A stretch of DNA of 64,000 bases, taken from contig JAIBEY010000010.1 of NCBI GenBank assembly GCA_019459525.1, forward strand, positions 31,806 to 95,805, written 5' to 3'. Below, piece after piece: positions 36,127 to 44,324 of this stretch (the first letter of the stretch is position 1; the number at the start of each line of letters is the position of its first letter). Below the pieces are notes generated by a model that saw nothing but the letters and a program-made list of their open reading frames with translations, was not told the origin of the DNA and ran no database searches. The translations under genes and the position numbers were made by a program. The stretch comes from Prolixibacteraceae bacterium. GTDB taxonomy: Bacteria; Bacteroidota; Bacteroidia; Bacteroidales; Prolixibacteraceae.

Positions 36127-38802
36127 TTAATACTGAAAGCTGATGAAAAAATTGGGAGTAATTCCCAGCGACTTAACGTAGGTAGTTTCGTTGAACGTGG
36201 TGGTGTCGAAATTAAAATCGCGCGAATAGATGTCGTTGTAATTTTCCTGGTTTAGTACATTAATTACCGATATGCCCAGCTTAATTCTGACTTTCTGAAT
36301 CTGCAAATTGTAATTGGCAGCCAGATCGAGCCGTTTAAAATCGGGCAGCCGGTCGTAAATAAATATAGCTGTTAAGGTTTTGTCAACGGTCTGATTCTGA
36401 ACGTATGACTGACCGGTAGAATAAATCCAGCTTCCGGAAAAATTCCATTTTTTCCAGCTTAGCAGGTTGTTCCATTTTAACTCATGGGCTCTGTCGAAAG
36501 GTGCAGGAATATCTTCGTTGTGATTGATTTCTGTAAAATTCCGAACCGCTTTGCTGTGCGAATAAGCTATCCAACTGGTAAATCGGGTACTTTCATATTT
36601 TAGCAAAAGATCGAATCCGGTAACATTTCCTTCGCCGGTAATAAATTTACCTGGAAGCTGAACTCTTTTGGCTTGTCCCGGTGGAATAAAACCTCCTGGA
36701 TCAACATTCCGCTGAAATGGTGGTATATAAAGGAAAAGCTGAAGTCCATCAATGGTTTTATAATAAAATTCGGCATCGAGCGAAAGCCGTTTGTAGGTAA
36801 ATGTTGTTCCGGTAATATAGTGATTAGACGAAAGTACCGGATGTTTATCGTCGTCAGCAATCACCCAAAAATCGCGGTTATAGCCATACGATTGGGTGGG
36901 GGCTACTTTGCTCAGAAACTGGTAATACCGTCCGGTTGCCAGTTTAAGGTTAATCCATTCACCGATCCGGTAGTTGGCCGAAAAACGCGGTTCGTAATAA
37001 AGTTTCGCAGATAGGTTATACCCGCTCATTCTTCCACCTAGCTTAACGTTTAGGTTTTTTATCCTCTGCGAGTTAAATTGCAAAAATGTAGCATACAGCA
37101 GAGACGAGTTGGCGATATCGGAATAGTACGCGTCAGTCCCGGCATTTTTTAAATAAGTAAATTCATTGTATTTGGTCTGAAACCCAAAATCTACCGTATT
37201 TTTCAGGCCAAGTGCAAATTCATTTTTCAGGGATGCCGAAAAATCGCTCAGCTCATTTTGTTCGTAGGTGTCGAATAAAGTGACAGTGGTGTTTTTTCCT
37301 TTTCTTGTCGTGACCTCTGTTTGTTCAGCGTATTGGTTCTGGTAACCCGAATATCCGAGTTGTAAATTGGAAAAGAAATTTTTGTGCCATTGCTTGATCC
37401 ACGAAAAACTGAATCCATAATTTCCCCAGTCAGCATCGTTGCTGGTTTGAGAAAATGCCTGCTTTAGTTTTCCCTCTCCGATACTGGCCAGAAAATCCTT
37501 TCCGCCAAAAGCGCTCACCGACATTTTCTCACTTTCGTTTTTGCTGAAAGTTAGTTTGGCGTTGTAATCGTAAAAATAAAAGCCAGGCTTGAGCTGAACA
37601 ATGCTGTTGGTTCCGTCAGTCGGGTTTTGGTCTTCAACCTGGTTTTCGAGCATGGCATTCACCAGGTAACTCGAATAAATATCGGCATACGATCGTCTTC
37701 CGCCCACAACCATTGTCAGCTTTTCAGAAAACGGAATTTCTGCGGTGAGGTTTCCGCTGATTAAATTCACTCCGCCGTTAACTTTGGGGTTGTATTTATT
37801 TCCGGTTTTGCCTGTAATGTCAATAATTCCTGAAAGTCGTTCGCCATAGCGCGAATCAAATCCACCTTTGTAAATCTGAATATCTTTCACCACATTGGGA
37901 TTGATGGACGAAAAAGTTCCGAAGAAATGATCGAGGTTGTACAGCGTAAATCCATCAAAAAGTACCAGGTTCTGGTCGGGTGTGCCTCCCCGAATATTCA
38001 GGCCCGAAGAACCTTCGGCGTACCCAACACCCGGCAGCATTTGGATGGTGCGGAAAATATCGGTTTCGCCCATGTTGGGCAAATTCACAAACCCAACCGG
38101 ATTGATAGTCGAATGGCTCGTTTCTTTATTTTGGGCAATCATTTGCATCCGGGTTTTGCTGATTTGGATCGGCGCTAATTCCATGTTTTTCTGTTTCAGC
38201 CTGAAAGTCAGTATAGCCGAGGTGTCGGTTATGGCAAAAGTGCTGTCAACCGACTGATACCCGAGATACTGAATGTTTACCCGAAGCGACTGAACTGCCG
38301 GAATGCGGAAGGCAAATGTTCCGTTTACCGAAGTGGCCAGAAACAGATTCTGATTGGGTAGGAAAATACTGGCATGAGGCAATTGTTCTCCCGAAATGCC
38401 ATCGGTTACCAGGCCGGAAATCCGGCAGAAAGAGGATGCTGCGGTATTTTGTTGGGGCGTGCCTGGAATAATCAGGTAATTTCCAAACTTCTTTTCAGCC
38501 GTATATCCCGAATTTTTCAGGAGTTCTGCTAAAATATCTTCGGGAGTTTTTCCTTTAAATGTTCCGGATACCTGATGTTTGGCCATCGCGTTGGAATCGA
38601 AGGCCACTTTGATGTTTAGTGTTTGAGAAACCTGAACCAACGCCTCGGAAAGTAAGGTGTTGTTGAAATGAAATACGAGTGACTGGGAAAAACCTGATGA
38701 AGGGTAAATCGCGAAAAAAAGCAACAGCAGGAAGGAAAGGAGGTGGAATAAACTACTTTTTCCTGGGTTCAATCCTGATTCTGTTTCCATCTTTGATTTC
38801 AT
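36127..38802 (-). CDS. TonB-dependent receptor with N-terminal signalling (STN) domain, FecA-like
   Basis: An 891-residue outer-membrane receptor. After a signal peptide (hydrophobic SLFHLLSFLLLLFFAIYP, cleaved near SGFSQS) come an STN domain (about residues 40-110) that talks to the anti-sigma factor, a carboxypeptidase-regulatory-like domain (about 125-205), a plug (TDIFRTIQMLPGVGYAEGSS, LNIRGGTPDQNLVLFDGF) and a large barrel ending FISFQY. Its start overlaps the end of the anti-sigma gene by 50 bp, and the sigma-factor gene precedes that, forming a cell-surface signalling trio. Ligand unknown: iron-siderophore in the classical Fec case, often glycans in Bacteroidetes. A second ATG four codons in is an alternative start. 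Confidence 0.92.
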   Translation of the reverse strand: MKSKMETESGLNPGKSSLFHLLSFLLLLFFAIYPSSGFSQSLVFHFNNTLLSEALVQVSQTLNIKVAFDSNAMAKHQVSGTFKGKTPEDILAELLKNSGYTAEKKFGNYLIIPGTPQQNTAASSFCRISGLVTDGISGEQLPHASIFLPNQNLFLATSVNGTFAFRIPAVQSLRVNIQYLGYQSVDSTFAITDTSAILTFRLKQKNMELAPIQISKTRMQMIAQNKETSHSTINPVGFVNLPNMGETDIFRTIQMLPGVGYAEGSSGLNIRGGTPDQNLVLFDGFTLYNLDHFFGTFSSINPNVVKDIQIYKGGFDSRYGERLSGIIDITGKTGNKYNPKVNGGVNLISGNLTAEIPFSEKLTMVVGGRRSYADIYSSYLVNAMLENQVEDQNPTDGTNSIVQLKPGFYFYDYNAKLTFSKNESEKMSVSAFGGKDFLASIGEGKLKQAFSQTSNDADWGNYGFSFSWIKQWHKNFFSNLQLGYSGYQNQYAEQTEVTTRKGKNTTVTLFDTYEQNELSDFSASLKNEFALGLKNTVDFGFQTKYNEFTYLKNAGTDAYYSDIANSSLLYATFLQFNSQRIKNLNVKLGGRMSGYNLSAKLYYEPRFSANYRIGEWINLKLATGRYYQFLSKVAPTQSYGYNRDFWVIADDDKHPVLSSNHYITGTTFTYKRLSLDAEFYYKTIDGLQLFLYIPPFQRNVDPGGFIPPGQAKRVQLPGKFITGEGNVTGFDLLLKYESTRFTSWIAYSHSKAVRNFTEINHNEDIPAPFDRAHELKWNNLLSWKKWNFSGSWIYSTGQSYVQNQTVDKTLTAIFIYDRLPDFKRLDLAANYNLQIQKVRIKLGISVINVLNQENYNDIYSRDFNFDTTTFNETTYVKSLGITPNFFISFQY

Positions 38803-39649
38803 AATTCAATTCCATCGGTAAGCAAATCGTTTCCAGAACTTCATTCAGGTTCTTATTCGAAAAACCTCCAGTAAAAAAACGATTTTCTAATCCAGTTGTT
38901 GTGATGTTCACATCGAACTGACGTTCAATCTCCTCAAAAATAGAAATTAAAGGTTGGCCTTCAAAATAATATTCACTTGTTCTCCATCCAGCCATGTTTT
39001 CGGTTCCGATAGTGGAAGTCTTTTGCAGTTTACCTGAAATCAAATCAGCCTTTTCCCCGGGTTCCAGAATTACATTTTGCGACTGGGTTTTGACCTGAAC
39101 TTTACCCGTTAAACACGAAACGCTCAGTTCTTTGTCGCGGGCAAACACGTTCAGGGTAGTTCCCAATACTTCAACCGAGCCAAGCTGGGTTTCAACTACA
39201 AAAGGTTTCCCTTTCTGAACCGAAAAAAAAGCTTCGCCTTCCAGTTTAAGGATTCGTTTTTCATCGAAATCCGACTTTGAAAAACTGATTTTGGAATCCG
39301 CGTTAACGGTTACACTCGACCCGTCGGGCAAGGTATAATCGATGTGCTGGCCTTTGCTGGCAACAATCTGGCTGGGAGCCGATTGATAGAAATAAATGGT
39401 GGATAACAGGACAATCAATGCAATAGAAGCCGCTGCTGACCAGTACATCCGGAGATTACGGACAGGTTTTTGAACGGTGGCCTGATTCATTTTACTGCGG
39501 AGTAATTCAAGCGCTTCGGCCTTACTTTTTCCGCGGGGAACGCGATATGCTCCGACGAAAATATCCACCTTTTCGTCGGTACTCAGTTTATCGAAGTTTG
39601 TCTTTGAAAAAACCGAAGGATCAATATGTCTGTTTTTACCCGTTTCCAC
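38753..39649 (-). CDS. FecR-family anti-sigma factor
   Basis: A 298-residue inner-membrane regulator that holds the ECF sigma factor until the receptor's STN domain signals. It has a cytoplasmic N-terminal domain of about 65 residues, one helix (about 70-88, WSAAASIALIVLLSTIYF), a periplasmic FecR domain (HIDYTLPDGSSVTVNADSKI, LEGEAFFSVQKGKPFVV) and a C-terminal DUF4974-type domain (YYFEGQPLISIFEEIERQFD). It begins with GTG at 39649, 3 bp after the sigma-factor stop; no ATG is available at that position. The end overlaps the receptor gene by 50 bp. Confidence 0.93.
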   Translation of the reverse strand: METGKNRHIDPSVFSKTNFDKLSTDEKVDIFVGAYRVPRGKSKAEALELLRSKMNQATVQKPVRNLRMYWSAAASIALIVLLSTIYFYQSAPSQIVASKGQHIDYTLPDGSSVTVNADSKISFSKSDFDEKRILKLEGEAFFSVQKGKPFVVETQLGSVEVLGTTLNVFARDKELSVSCLTGKVQVKTQSQNVILEPGEKADLISGKLQKTSTIGTENMAGWRTSEYYFEGQPLISIFEEIERQFDVNITTTGLENRFFTGGFSNKNLNEVLETICLPMELNYEIKDGNRIRIEPRKK

Positions 39650-39652
39650 CGC

Positions 39653-40183
39653 TTAAAATTTTTGTTCTATTTCTTTCCTGATGTGTTCCAGTGCCTTTTT
39701 CATTCTTTTCTCAACCGCTTTAACGCTGATGTTGAGATTTGTCGCTATTTCGTTGTATGTCATCTGATCCATTCGGTTCATCAGGAAAACGGTCCGGTTG
39801 TTTTCGTTGAGTTCGGCAAGTACCCGCTGAAGTTTCCGGTCAAATTCCTTGATTTCCATTTCAAATTCAGGAGTTTCAAAAGTCCGGTCTTCCACAATCG
39901 TCTGCTGAAGTTTGAGATTCAGTTTCATTCGTTTATACCGGTTCGAAAATAGGTTGGCCGAAATGGTGTAAAGCAGAGCCCGTGCTGTTTCAACCCTCAC
40001 GGTCGCTCTCATTTCCCAAACCTTTAAAAAGGCATCCTGAACAATGTCTTCAGCAATTTCGGTATCTCCGGCTTTGTAGAAAATAAAGTGCTGAAGCTCA
40101 TCGTAATAGGCATCAAATAACTGTTCAAAACCAGCTTGATTAAGTCCGGTTTCAGCCTGATCTTTATCCGATAATGTCCTCAT
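39653..40183 (-). CDS. ECF RNA polymerase sigma factor (FecI-like)
   Basis: A 176-residue extracytoplasmic-function sigma factor. Region 2 is seen as FEQLFDAYYDELQHFIFYKA and AEDIVQDAFLKVWEMR (about residues 20-65). Region 4 is seen as LNENNRTVFLMNRMDQMTYN and NISVKAVEKRMKKALEHIRK (about 120-172), a helix-turn-helix that would bind the -35 element of target promoters. First gene of the sigma/anti-sigma/receptor operon, so it probably activates its own receptor gene. GGAAGG and AGGAAA purine tracts precede the ATG. Confidence 0.93.
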   Translation of the reverse strand: MRTLSDKDQAETGLNQAGFEQLFDAYYDELQHFIFYKAGDTEIAEDIVQDAFLKVWEMRATVRVETARALLYTISANLFSNRYKRMKLNLKLQQTIVEDRTFETPEFEMEIKEFDRKLQRVLAELNENNRTVFLMNRMDQMTYNEIATNLNISVKAVEKRMKKALEHIRKEIEQKF

Positions 40184-40328
40184 TCGCTATTTCCTGACCT
40201 TCCGAATAAATATTAGATGTTGGTTATTTGCTGCATTTTACAACGTTTAACCTGATACAATTACAAATGGGTTTACCCTACTTTATTTGAAGCATATTTT
40301 CAGGAACCGAAAATTGCTTGAACTAATA

Positions 40329-41558
40329 CTATTCGCCAAGCGCCTGTTCCATGTCGGCAATCAAATCTTCAGCGCCTTCAATTCCGACCGAAAGCCGCAT
40401 CATTGTTGGCCTGATTCCCATTTCACGGCGATCGTTCTCTGCAAATTCGTTGTAAATGGTGGAATACGGATGAATGATCAGCGATTTATTGTCGTTGAGG
40501 TTAGTCGCACGGCGGATAATCTGTAACCGGTTCATAAAACGAAAACATGCTTCCTGACTTTCCAGGTCAAAAGTCATTACCGATCCGGGTATTCCATTGA
40601 ATTGCCTTACAGCCAGGTCGTAATATTCCGATCCTTTCAGACCGGGATAATCAACGCGCGTAACTTTCGGGTTCTGTTGGAAATATTCACCCAGTTTCAT
40701 GCAATTCTGGTAGCAACGTTCCACACGAAGTTCCAGAATGTCGAGCCCGGCAATCATGTAATTGGCCGTGTGGGCCGTCATGGGCATACCAAAGTTGCGG
40801 TAATAATTCTTCCGGAGCCGGGCAATAAAAGCGTCTTTGCCAAATTTCTGGGCAAACGTTACGCAGTTCAGATTTTTGTTCCAGTCGTATAACCCATTGT
40901 CAATGACCAGCCCGCCAAAAGAGGTTGCCCCACCCGAAATAAATTTGGTTGCTGACATCACTTCCACATGTACGCCCAACGATTTCGAACTGAAAACTGA
41001 TGGCGGGGTGATGGTGCTATCAACAATCAGTAAAATACCATACTTGTTCGCCAATTCAGCAATTTGGCTGATGTCGGATATTTCAAGTTGCGGATTGGTT
41101 ACTGTTTCGAAATAAATGGCACGGGTATTTTTGTCAATCAGCGGTTCAATCCATTCGGGTTTGGTGGTGTCAACAAATCGGGTCTCCAGTCCGTAAGCCG
41201 AAAGGCTTTGCTCAAATAGTGCCAGCGTATGACCAAAAAGATTTTTTCCTGAAATGATGTTGTCGCCCTGTTTGCAGATGGCCAGCATGGTAGCCGTAAT
41301 GGCCGCCATGCCAGACGAAACGGCCAGCACCTGGTGGGCGTTGGTCAGGGTTTTTACCTTGGTTTCGAAATATTCCACAGTCGGATTACTGGTTCTTGAA
41401 TACACATGAGCAGGTAACTCGCCACGGAAATTGGCCGCGATATCTTCAGATGAAGCAAAATCGAAGGCCACTGATTCGTATATGGGCATAGCCAGTGCAT
41501 TGTGTGGATCTTTTTTCGGGAATGGTATATTTAGCGATCGGGTTGTGAAGCTTTTCAT
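40329..41558 (-). CDS. Cys/Met-metabolism PLP enzyme (O-acetylhomoserine sulfhydrylase / cystathionine gamma-synthase-like)
   Basis: A 409-residue trans-sulfuration-family enzyme. Diagnostic parts are YSRTSNPTVEYFE, SSGMAAITATMLAICKQGDN, YFETVTNPQLEISD and the PLP lysine in SATKFISGGATSFGG. The C-terminus has SLIIHPYSTIYNEF and MRLSVGIEGAEDLIADMEQAL. Relatives include O-acetylhomoserine sulfhydrylase, cystathionine gamma-synthase/lyase and methionine gamma-lyase, which cannot be told apart safely by eye; general resemblance favours an O-acetylhomoserine-using enzyme. Monocistronic by context, 145 bp downstream of the sigma-factor start. Confidence 0.88.
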   Translation of the reverse strand: MKSFTTRSLNIPFPKKDPHNALAMPIYESVAFDFASSEDIAANFRGELPAHVYSRTSNPTVEYFETKVKTLTNAHQVLAVSSGMAAITATMLAICKQGDNIISGKNLFGHTLALFEQSLSAYGLETRFVDTTKPEWIEPLIDKNTRAIYFETVTNPQLEISDISQIAELANKYGILLIVDSTITPPSVFSSKSLGVHVEVMSATKFISGGATSFGGLVIDNGLYDWNKNLNCVTFAQKFGKDAFIARLRKNYYRNFGMPMTAHTANYMIAGLDILELRVERCYQNCMKLGEYFQQNPKVTRVDYPGLKGSEYYDLAVRQFNGIPGSVMTFDLESQEACFRFMNRLQIIRRATNLNDNKSLIIHPYSTIYNEFAENDRREMGIRPTMMRLSVGIEGAEDLIADMEQALGE

Positions 41559-41735
41559 TTTCGGAAGTTTTGAAATTAAATGTTTTCAGCAGATTTGAGA
41601 TACAAAGGAAACACATGTTTCAGGATTTGGTTTGCCAAGCATCATGCTGACCCAACAAATTTGGTAATTATTTCAGAAAAAGCGCCCATGCCCGAAATTC
41701 AAATTCAATCAAACACCGAAACCATCCAATATTTT

Positions 41736-41743
41736 TATCTTTG
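41736..41743 (+). promoter_or_regulatory. Bacteroidetes -7 promoter box for the DUF4159 gene
   Basis: TATCTTTG, an exact TAnnTTTG match, 64 bp before the ATG at 41808. The predicted leader contains a small hairpin, TCGCA/TGCGA at about 41754-41766. Confidence 0.5.
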
Positions 41744-41807
41744 AGGCAAAACAGTCGCAGTTGCGAGTGAAAACTGAGACTGAACACTGATCACTTTTTT
41801 GCCTGAA

Positions 41808-42461
41808 ATGAGGAAGCTTGGATTGATACTGTTGATTTTTTTGCCGGTGATGGTTTTGTCGCAGACCACTTCGGTGAAAATTGCACATATGAAATACAAT
41901 GGTGGTGGCGACTGGTATTCGAATCCGACAGCGTTACCCAATTTGATTACTTTTTGTAATGAGAACCTGAAAACCAACATCGATCAGCAACCGGCAACGG
42001 TGGAGCCGGGAAGTGTTGACCTTTTTAATTATGCTTATGTGGATTTAACCGGGCACGGCAATGTTTTTTTCTCCGACTCGGAAGCTGCCAATTTGCGCAC
42101 TTATCTCGAATCTGGTGGTTTTTTGCACATCAGCGACAACTACGGAATCGATTTGTTTATCCGCCGCGAAATGAAAAAGGTTTTTCCAGAACTTGAGTTT
42201 GTTGAATTGCCCAACGATCACCCGATTTACAACCAGAAATACCGTTTCCCCGACGGGCTACCTAAAATTCACGAACACGACGGTAAACCATCGCAGGGAT
42301 TCGGATTGATTTACAAAGACCGGTTGGTTTGTTTCTATAGCTACGAAAGCGATTTGGGCGATGGCTGGGAAGATCGGTCGGTGCACAACGATCCGGAAGA
42401 TGTTCGTCAGAAAGCATTGCAGATGGGCGCTAACATCATTTCGTTTGTGTTTAACCAATAA
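41808..42461 (+). CDS. Secreted DUF4159-domain protein
   Basis: A 217-residue protein with a signal peptide (MRKLGLILLIFLPVMVLSQ) and one DUF4159 domain covering the mature part. Family features visible are VKIAHMKYNGGGDWYSNP at the front, LRTYLESGGFLHISDNYG and GLIYKDRLVCFYSYESDLGDGW. The fold is thought to resemble glutamine-amidotransferase-like domains seen in gliding or trehalose-utilisation-like proteins; function is unknown. ATG at 41808 chosen over a TTG three codons upstream. The flavoprotein gene follows after 10 bp. Confidence 0.85.
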   Translation: MRKLGLILLIFLPVMVLSQTTSVKIAHMKYNGGGDWYSNPTALPNLITFCNENLKTNIDQQPATVEPGSVDLFNYAYVDLTGHGNVFFSDSEAANLRTYLESGGFLHISDNYGIDLFIRREMKKVFPELEFVELPNDHPIYNQKYRFPDGLPKIHEHDGKPSQGFGLIYKDRLVCFYSYESDLGDGWEDRSVHNDPEDVRQKALQMGANIISFVFNQ

Positions 42462-42471
42462 GAATCGAATC

Positions 42472-43044
42472 ATGAAAGTTTTAGGAATTAACGGAAGTCC
42501 TCGCCGTGAAGGCAATACCAGTTTGCTGATTAAAACCGTTTTTGCGGAATTGGAAAAGGAAGGTATAGAAACTGAGTTTATTCAATTGGGCGGAAAACTG
42601 GTGCATGGTTGTACAGCCTGCGGAAAATGTCGTGAAATAAAGGATGGCCGCTGCCACATTAAAAACGATCTGCTCAACGAAATCATTGCCAAAATGGTAG
42701 AGGCTGATGGAATAATCCTGGGTTCGCCGGTTTATTTTGCCGACATCACCACCGAAATGAAAGCGCTGATTGATGTTTCGGGCTATGTGACCCGCGGAAA
42801 CGGACATTTGCTTCGCCGAAAAGTAGGCGCGGCTGTAATTGTCGAACGTCGTGGGGGCGCCTTGCATGCGTTCGAAACGATCAATAACTTTTTCCTGATT
42901 AATCAGATGATTGTTCCCGGATCGAGTTACTGGAATTTTGCTTTTGGCGGCAAACCCGGTGATGTACTGAACGATGAAGAAGGCATGCAAACTATGCGGA
43001 CGTTGGGCGAAAATATGGCCTGGCTGATGAAGAAGTTGGGGTAA
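42472..43044 (+). CDS. Flavodoxin-family NAD(P)H reductase, iron-sulfur flavoprotein-like
   Basis: A 190-residue cytoplasmic flavoprotein. The FMN-binding loop is GINGSPRREGNTSLL (about residues 5-19), followed by the family stretch GIILGSPVYFADITTEMKAL. Between them is a cysteine cluster CTACGKCREIKDGRC (CX2CX2CX7C), the compact [4Fe-4S] motif of iron-sulfur flavoproteins (Isf). Likely an electron carrier or quinone/disulfide reductase; partner unknown. Starts 10 bp after the DUF4159 gene. Convergent with the Roco gene, whose end lies 14 bp away, with no clear terminator between. Confidence 0.87.
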   Translation: MKVLGINGSPRREGNTSLLIKTVFAELEKEGIETEFIQLGGKLVHGCTACGKCREIKDGRCHIKNDLLNEIIAKMVEADGIILGSPVYFADITTEMKALIDVSGYVTRGNGHLLRRKVGAAVIVERRGGALHAFETINNFFLINQMIVPGSSYWNFAFGGKPGDVLNDEEGMQTMRTLGENMAWLMKKLG

Positions 43045-43058
43045 AAGCGCAAGCTGAT

Positions 43059-44321
43059 TTATAATTTTTTAATAACGTCTAAGGCAAATGGTGGAACCAA
43101 GGGTAATCCAATGTTTTCAGCAACTTTATTGTAAGTCTCAGCCAATGTTACTCCGTAGTCTTTCCCTTTGCGCAACAGCTTTAAACCTTTGTGAAGGGTG
43201 GATTCTTCATCACTCAAATCGTCGATAAACCGCTTTAACCGGTTGGCCGATTTAGGAGCTGGTTGCTGATTTTGCGATTGTGCTGCTTCTATTTCTTTAA
43301 GAGCCACTTCGGCCTTTTCAATGTCGCGAATCGTTACATCAATCTCATCATCATTCATACTTTTTTGCAAAAGCTTCCGCTCATCTTCAAAATCTTCTTT
43401 TAGTGACTGGATTTCACCGAGGATGGTCTGGATGTTGATGGTAACTGTGCTTGTTGCTGTTGCATTTGAACTCGAAGAACTTGTGCTGTTCGCCGTAGCA
43501 TTTCCACCTTGGCTATAATTTGTAATTTGTGTTAAACTCATACCTATTTCTTTTAATTGTTTTAGCAATTGACTATCCCGATTTTCGTTTGCAGCATTCT
43601 CAACTATAATATCATTTAAGATTAAACCAATATTGACCGGTTTATAGTTCGAGTTTTCGCATTCTTCATAATAACTCCGGTTCAAAATTTTCTTCTGAAG
43701 TTTTTCAAATTCATAAAATGAAGGTTTGTCGCCATTCTTCATTCGCTCAATACAAGTTTCGCAATTACAGGCAACAAATTCTCTAGCCGAAATATTTCGG
43801 AAGTCCTTGTGCAACTTATCAACGGCAGAGCGGATAAATGCCAGCATCTGTTTACATCCGTTTTTATCGCCACTGATTTTAATATCGATTACCGGTTGGT
43901 TTTCTTCAGGATCGTTGTATTGCTGAACTTCAGCCCTCACCTCTTTATCATCAACTATATCTTTAAGGCGAACGCCGGTTTTCCAGTGTTGCTCCGAATC
44001 AATTTTCTCATGAAGCTTTACGATTAATCTGGAAAACAATCCATGAGGAATAAAGCCATATTGGTAGCGGAATTGAAGATTGGTTTCGTAATCCCATTTT
44101 TTAGCGGGCTTATCTGCGGGTAAAAGCAATGGAGTGATGAATACATCCTTTTCATCCGTTAATTCGTAGCAAATATCAAATTTGTCTTTTAACAGCAAAC
44201 GAAGCAACATGGCTTTTTCTTCTTCGTTGTATTTATTCGTATCCCACTTCTGGTAAGCTTGTGTACGGGTAAACCGGCCACCTGAACTCTCGATTTTTTT
44301 GTCTGACAAAATGTAATACAT
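43059..44321 (-). CDS. C-terminal part of a Roco protein: rest of COR domain plus tail, after an in-frame TGA
   Basis: A 420-codon frame that continues the LRR-Roc-COR gene in the same phase directly after a TGA. It opens MYYILSDKKIESSGGRFT, the second half of the COR signature W-x-T-x-x-[VM]-Y-x-I-L whose first half (HNWLTQ) ends the upstream part. Further on is a zinc-ligand-like motif CNCETCIERMKNGDKPSFYE (about residues 186-205) seen after COR in bacterial Roco proteins. Then come an Asn/Thr/Ser/Ala-rich linker (about 275-300), a charged predicted coiled coil and a C-terminal amphipathic region. No effector fold recognised. The ATG follows TGA directly, so restart is possible, but there is no Shine-Dalgarno. 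Confidence 0.75.
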   Translation of the reverse strand: MYYILSDKKIESSGGRFTRTQAYQKWDTNKYNEEEKAMLLRLLLKDKFDICYELTDEKDVFITPLLLPADKPAKKWDYETNLQFRYQYGFIPHGLFSRLIVKLHEKIDSEQHWKTGVRLKDIVDDKEVRAEVQQYNDPEENQPVIDIKISGDKNGCKQMLAFIRSAVDKLHKDFRNISAREFVACNCETCIERMKNGDKPSFYEFEKLQKKILNRSYYEECENSNYKPVNIGLILNDIIVENAANENRDSQLLKQLKEIGMSLTQITNYSQGGNATANSTSSSSSNATATSTVTINIQTILGEIQSLKEDFEDERKLLQKSMNDDEIDVTIRDIEKAEVALKEIEAAQSQNQQPAPKSANRLKRFIDDLSDEESTLHKGLKLLRKGKDYGVTLAETYNKVAENIGLPLVPPFALDVIKKL

Positions 44322-44324
44322 TCA
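44322..44324 (-). other. In-frame TGA interrupting the Roco reading frame
   Basis: The minus strand reads ACGCAGTGAATGTATTAC. Both flanking open frames share one phase, and the encoded protein matches the family continuously across the site. One base substitution (for example GGA to TGA, or TGG to TGA) explains the stop; no frameshift is needed. Confidence 0.85.

Noticed and set aside
42361..42471. Longer start for the iron-sulfur flavoprotein-like gene
   Set aside because: It would overlap the DUF4159 gene by about 100 bp and add residues that do not belong to the flavodoxin fold; ATG at 42472 begins exactly at the first strand.
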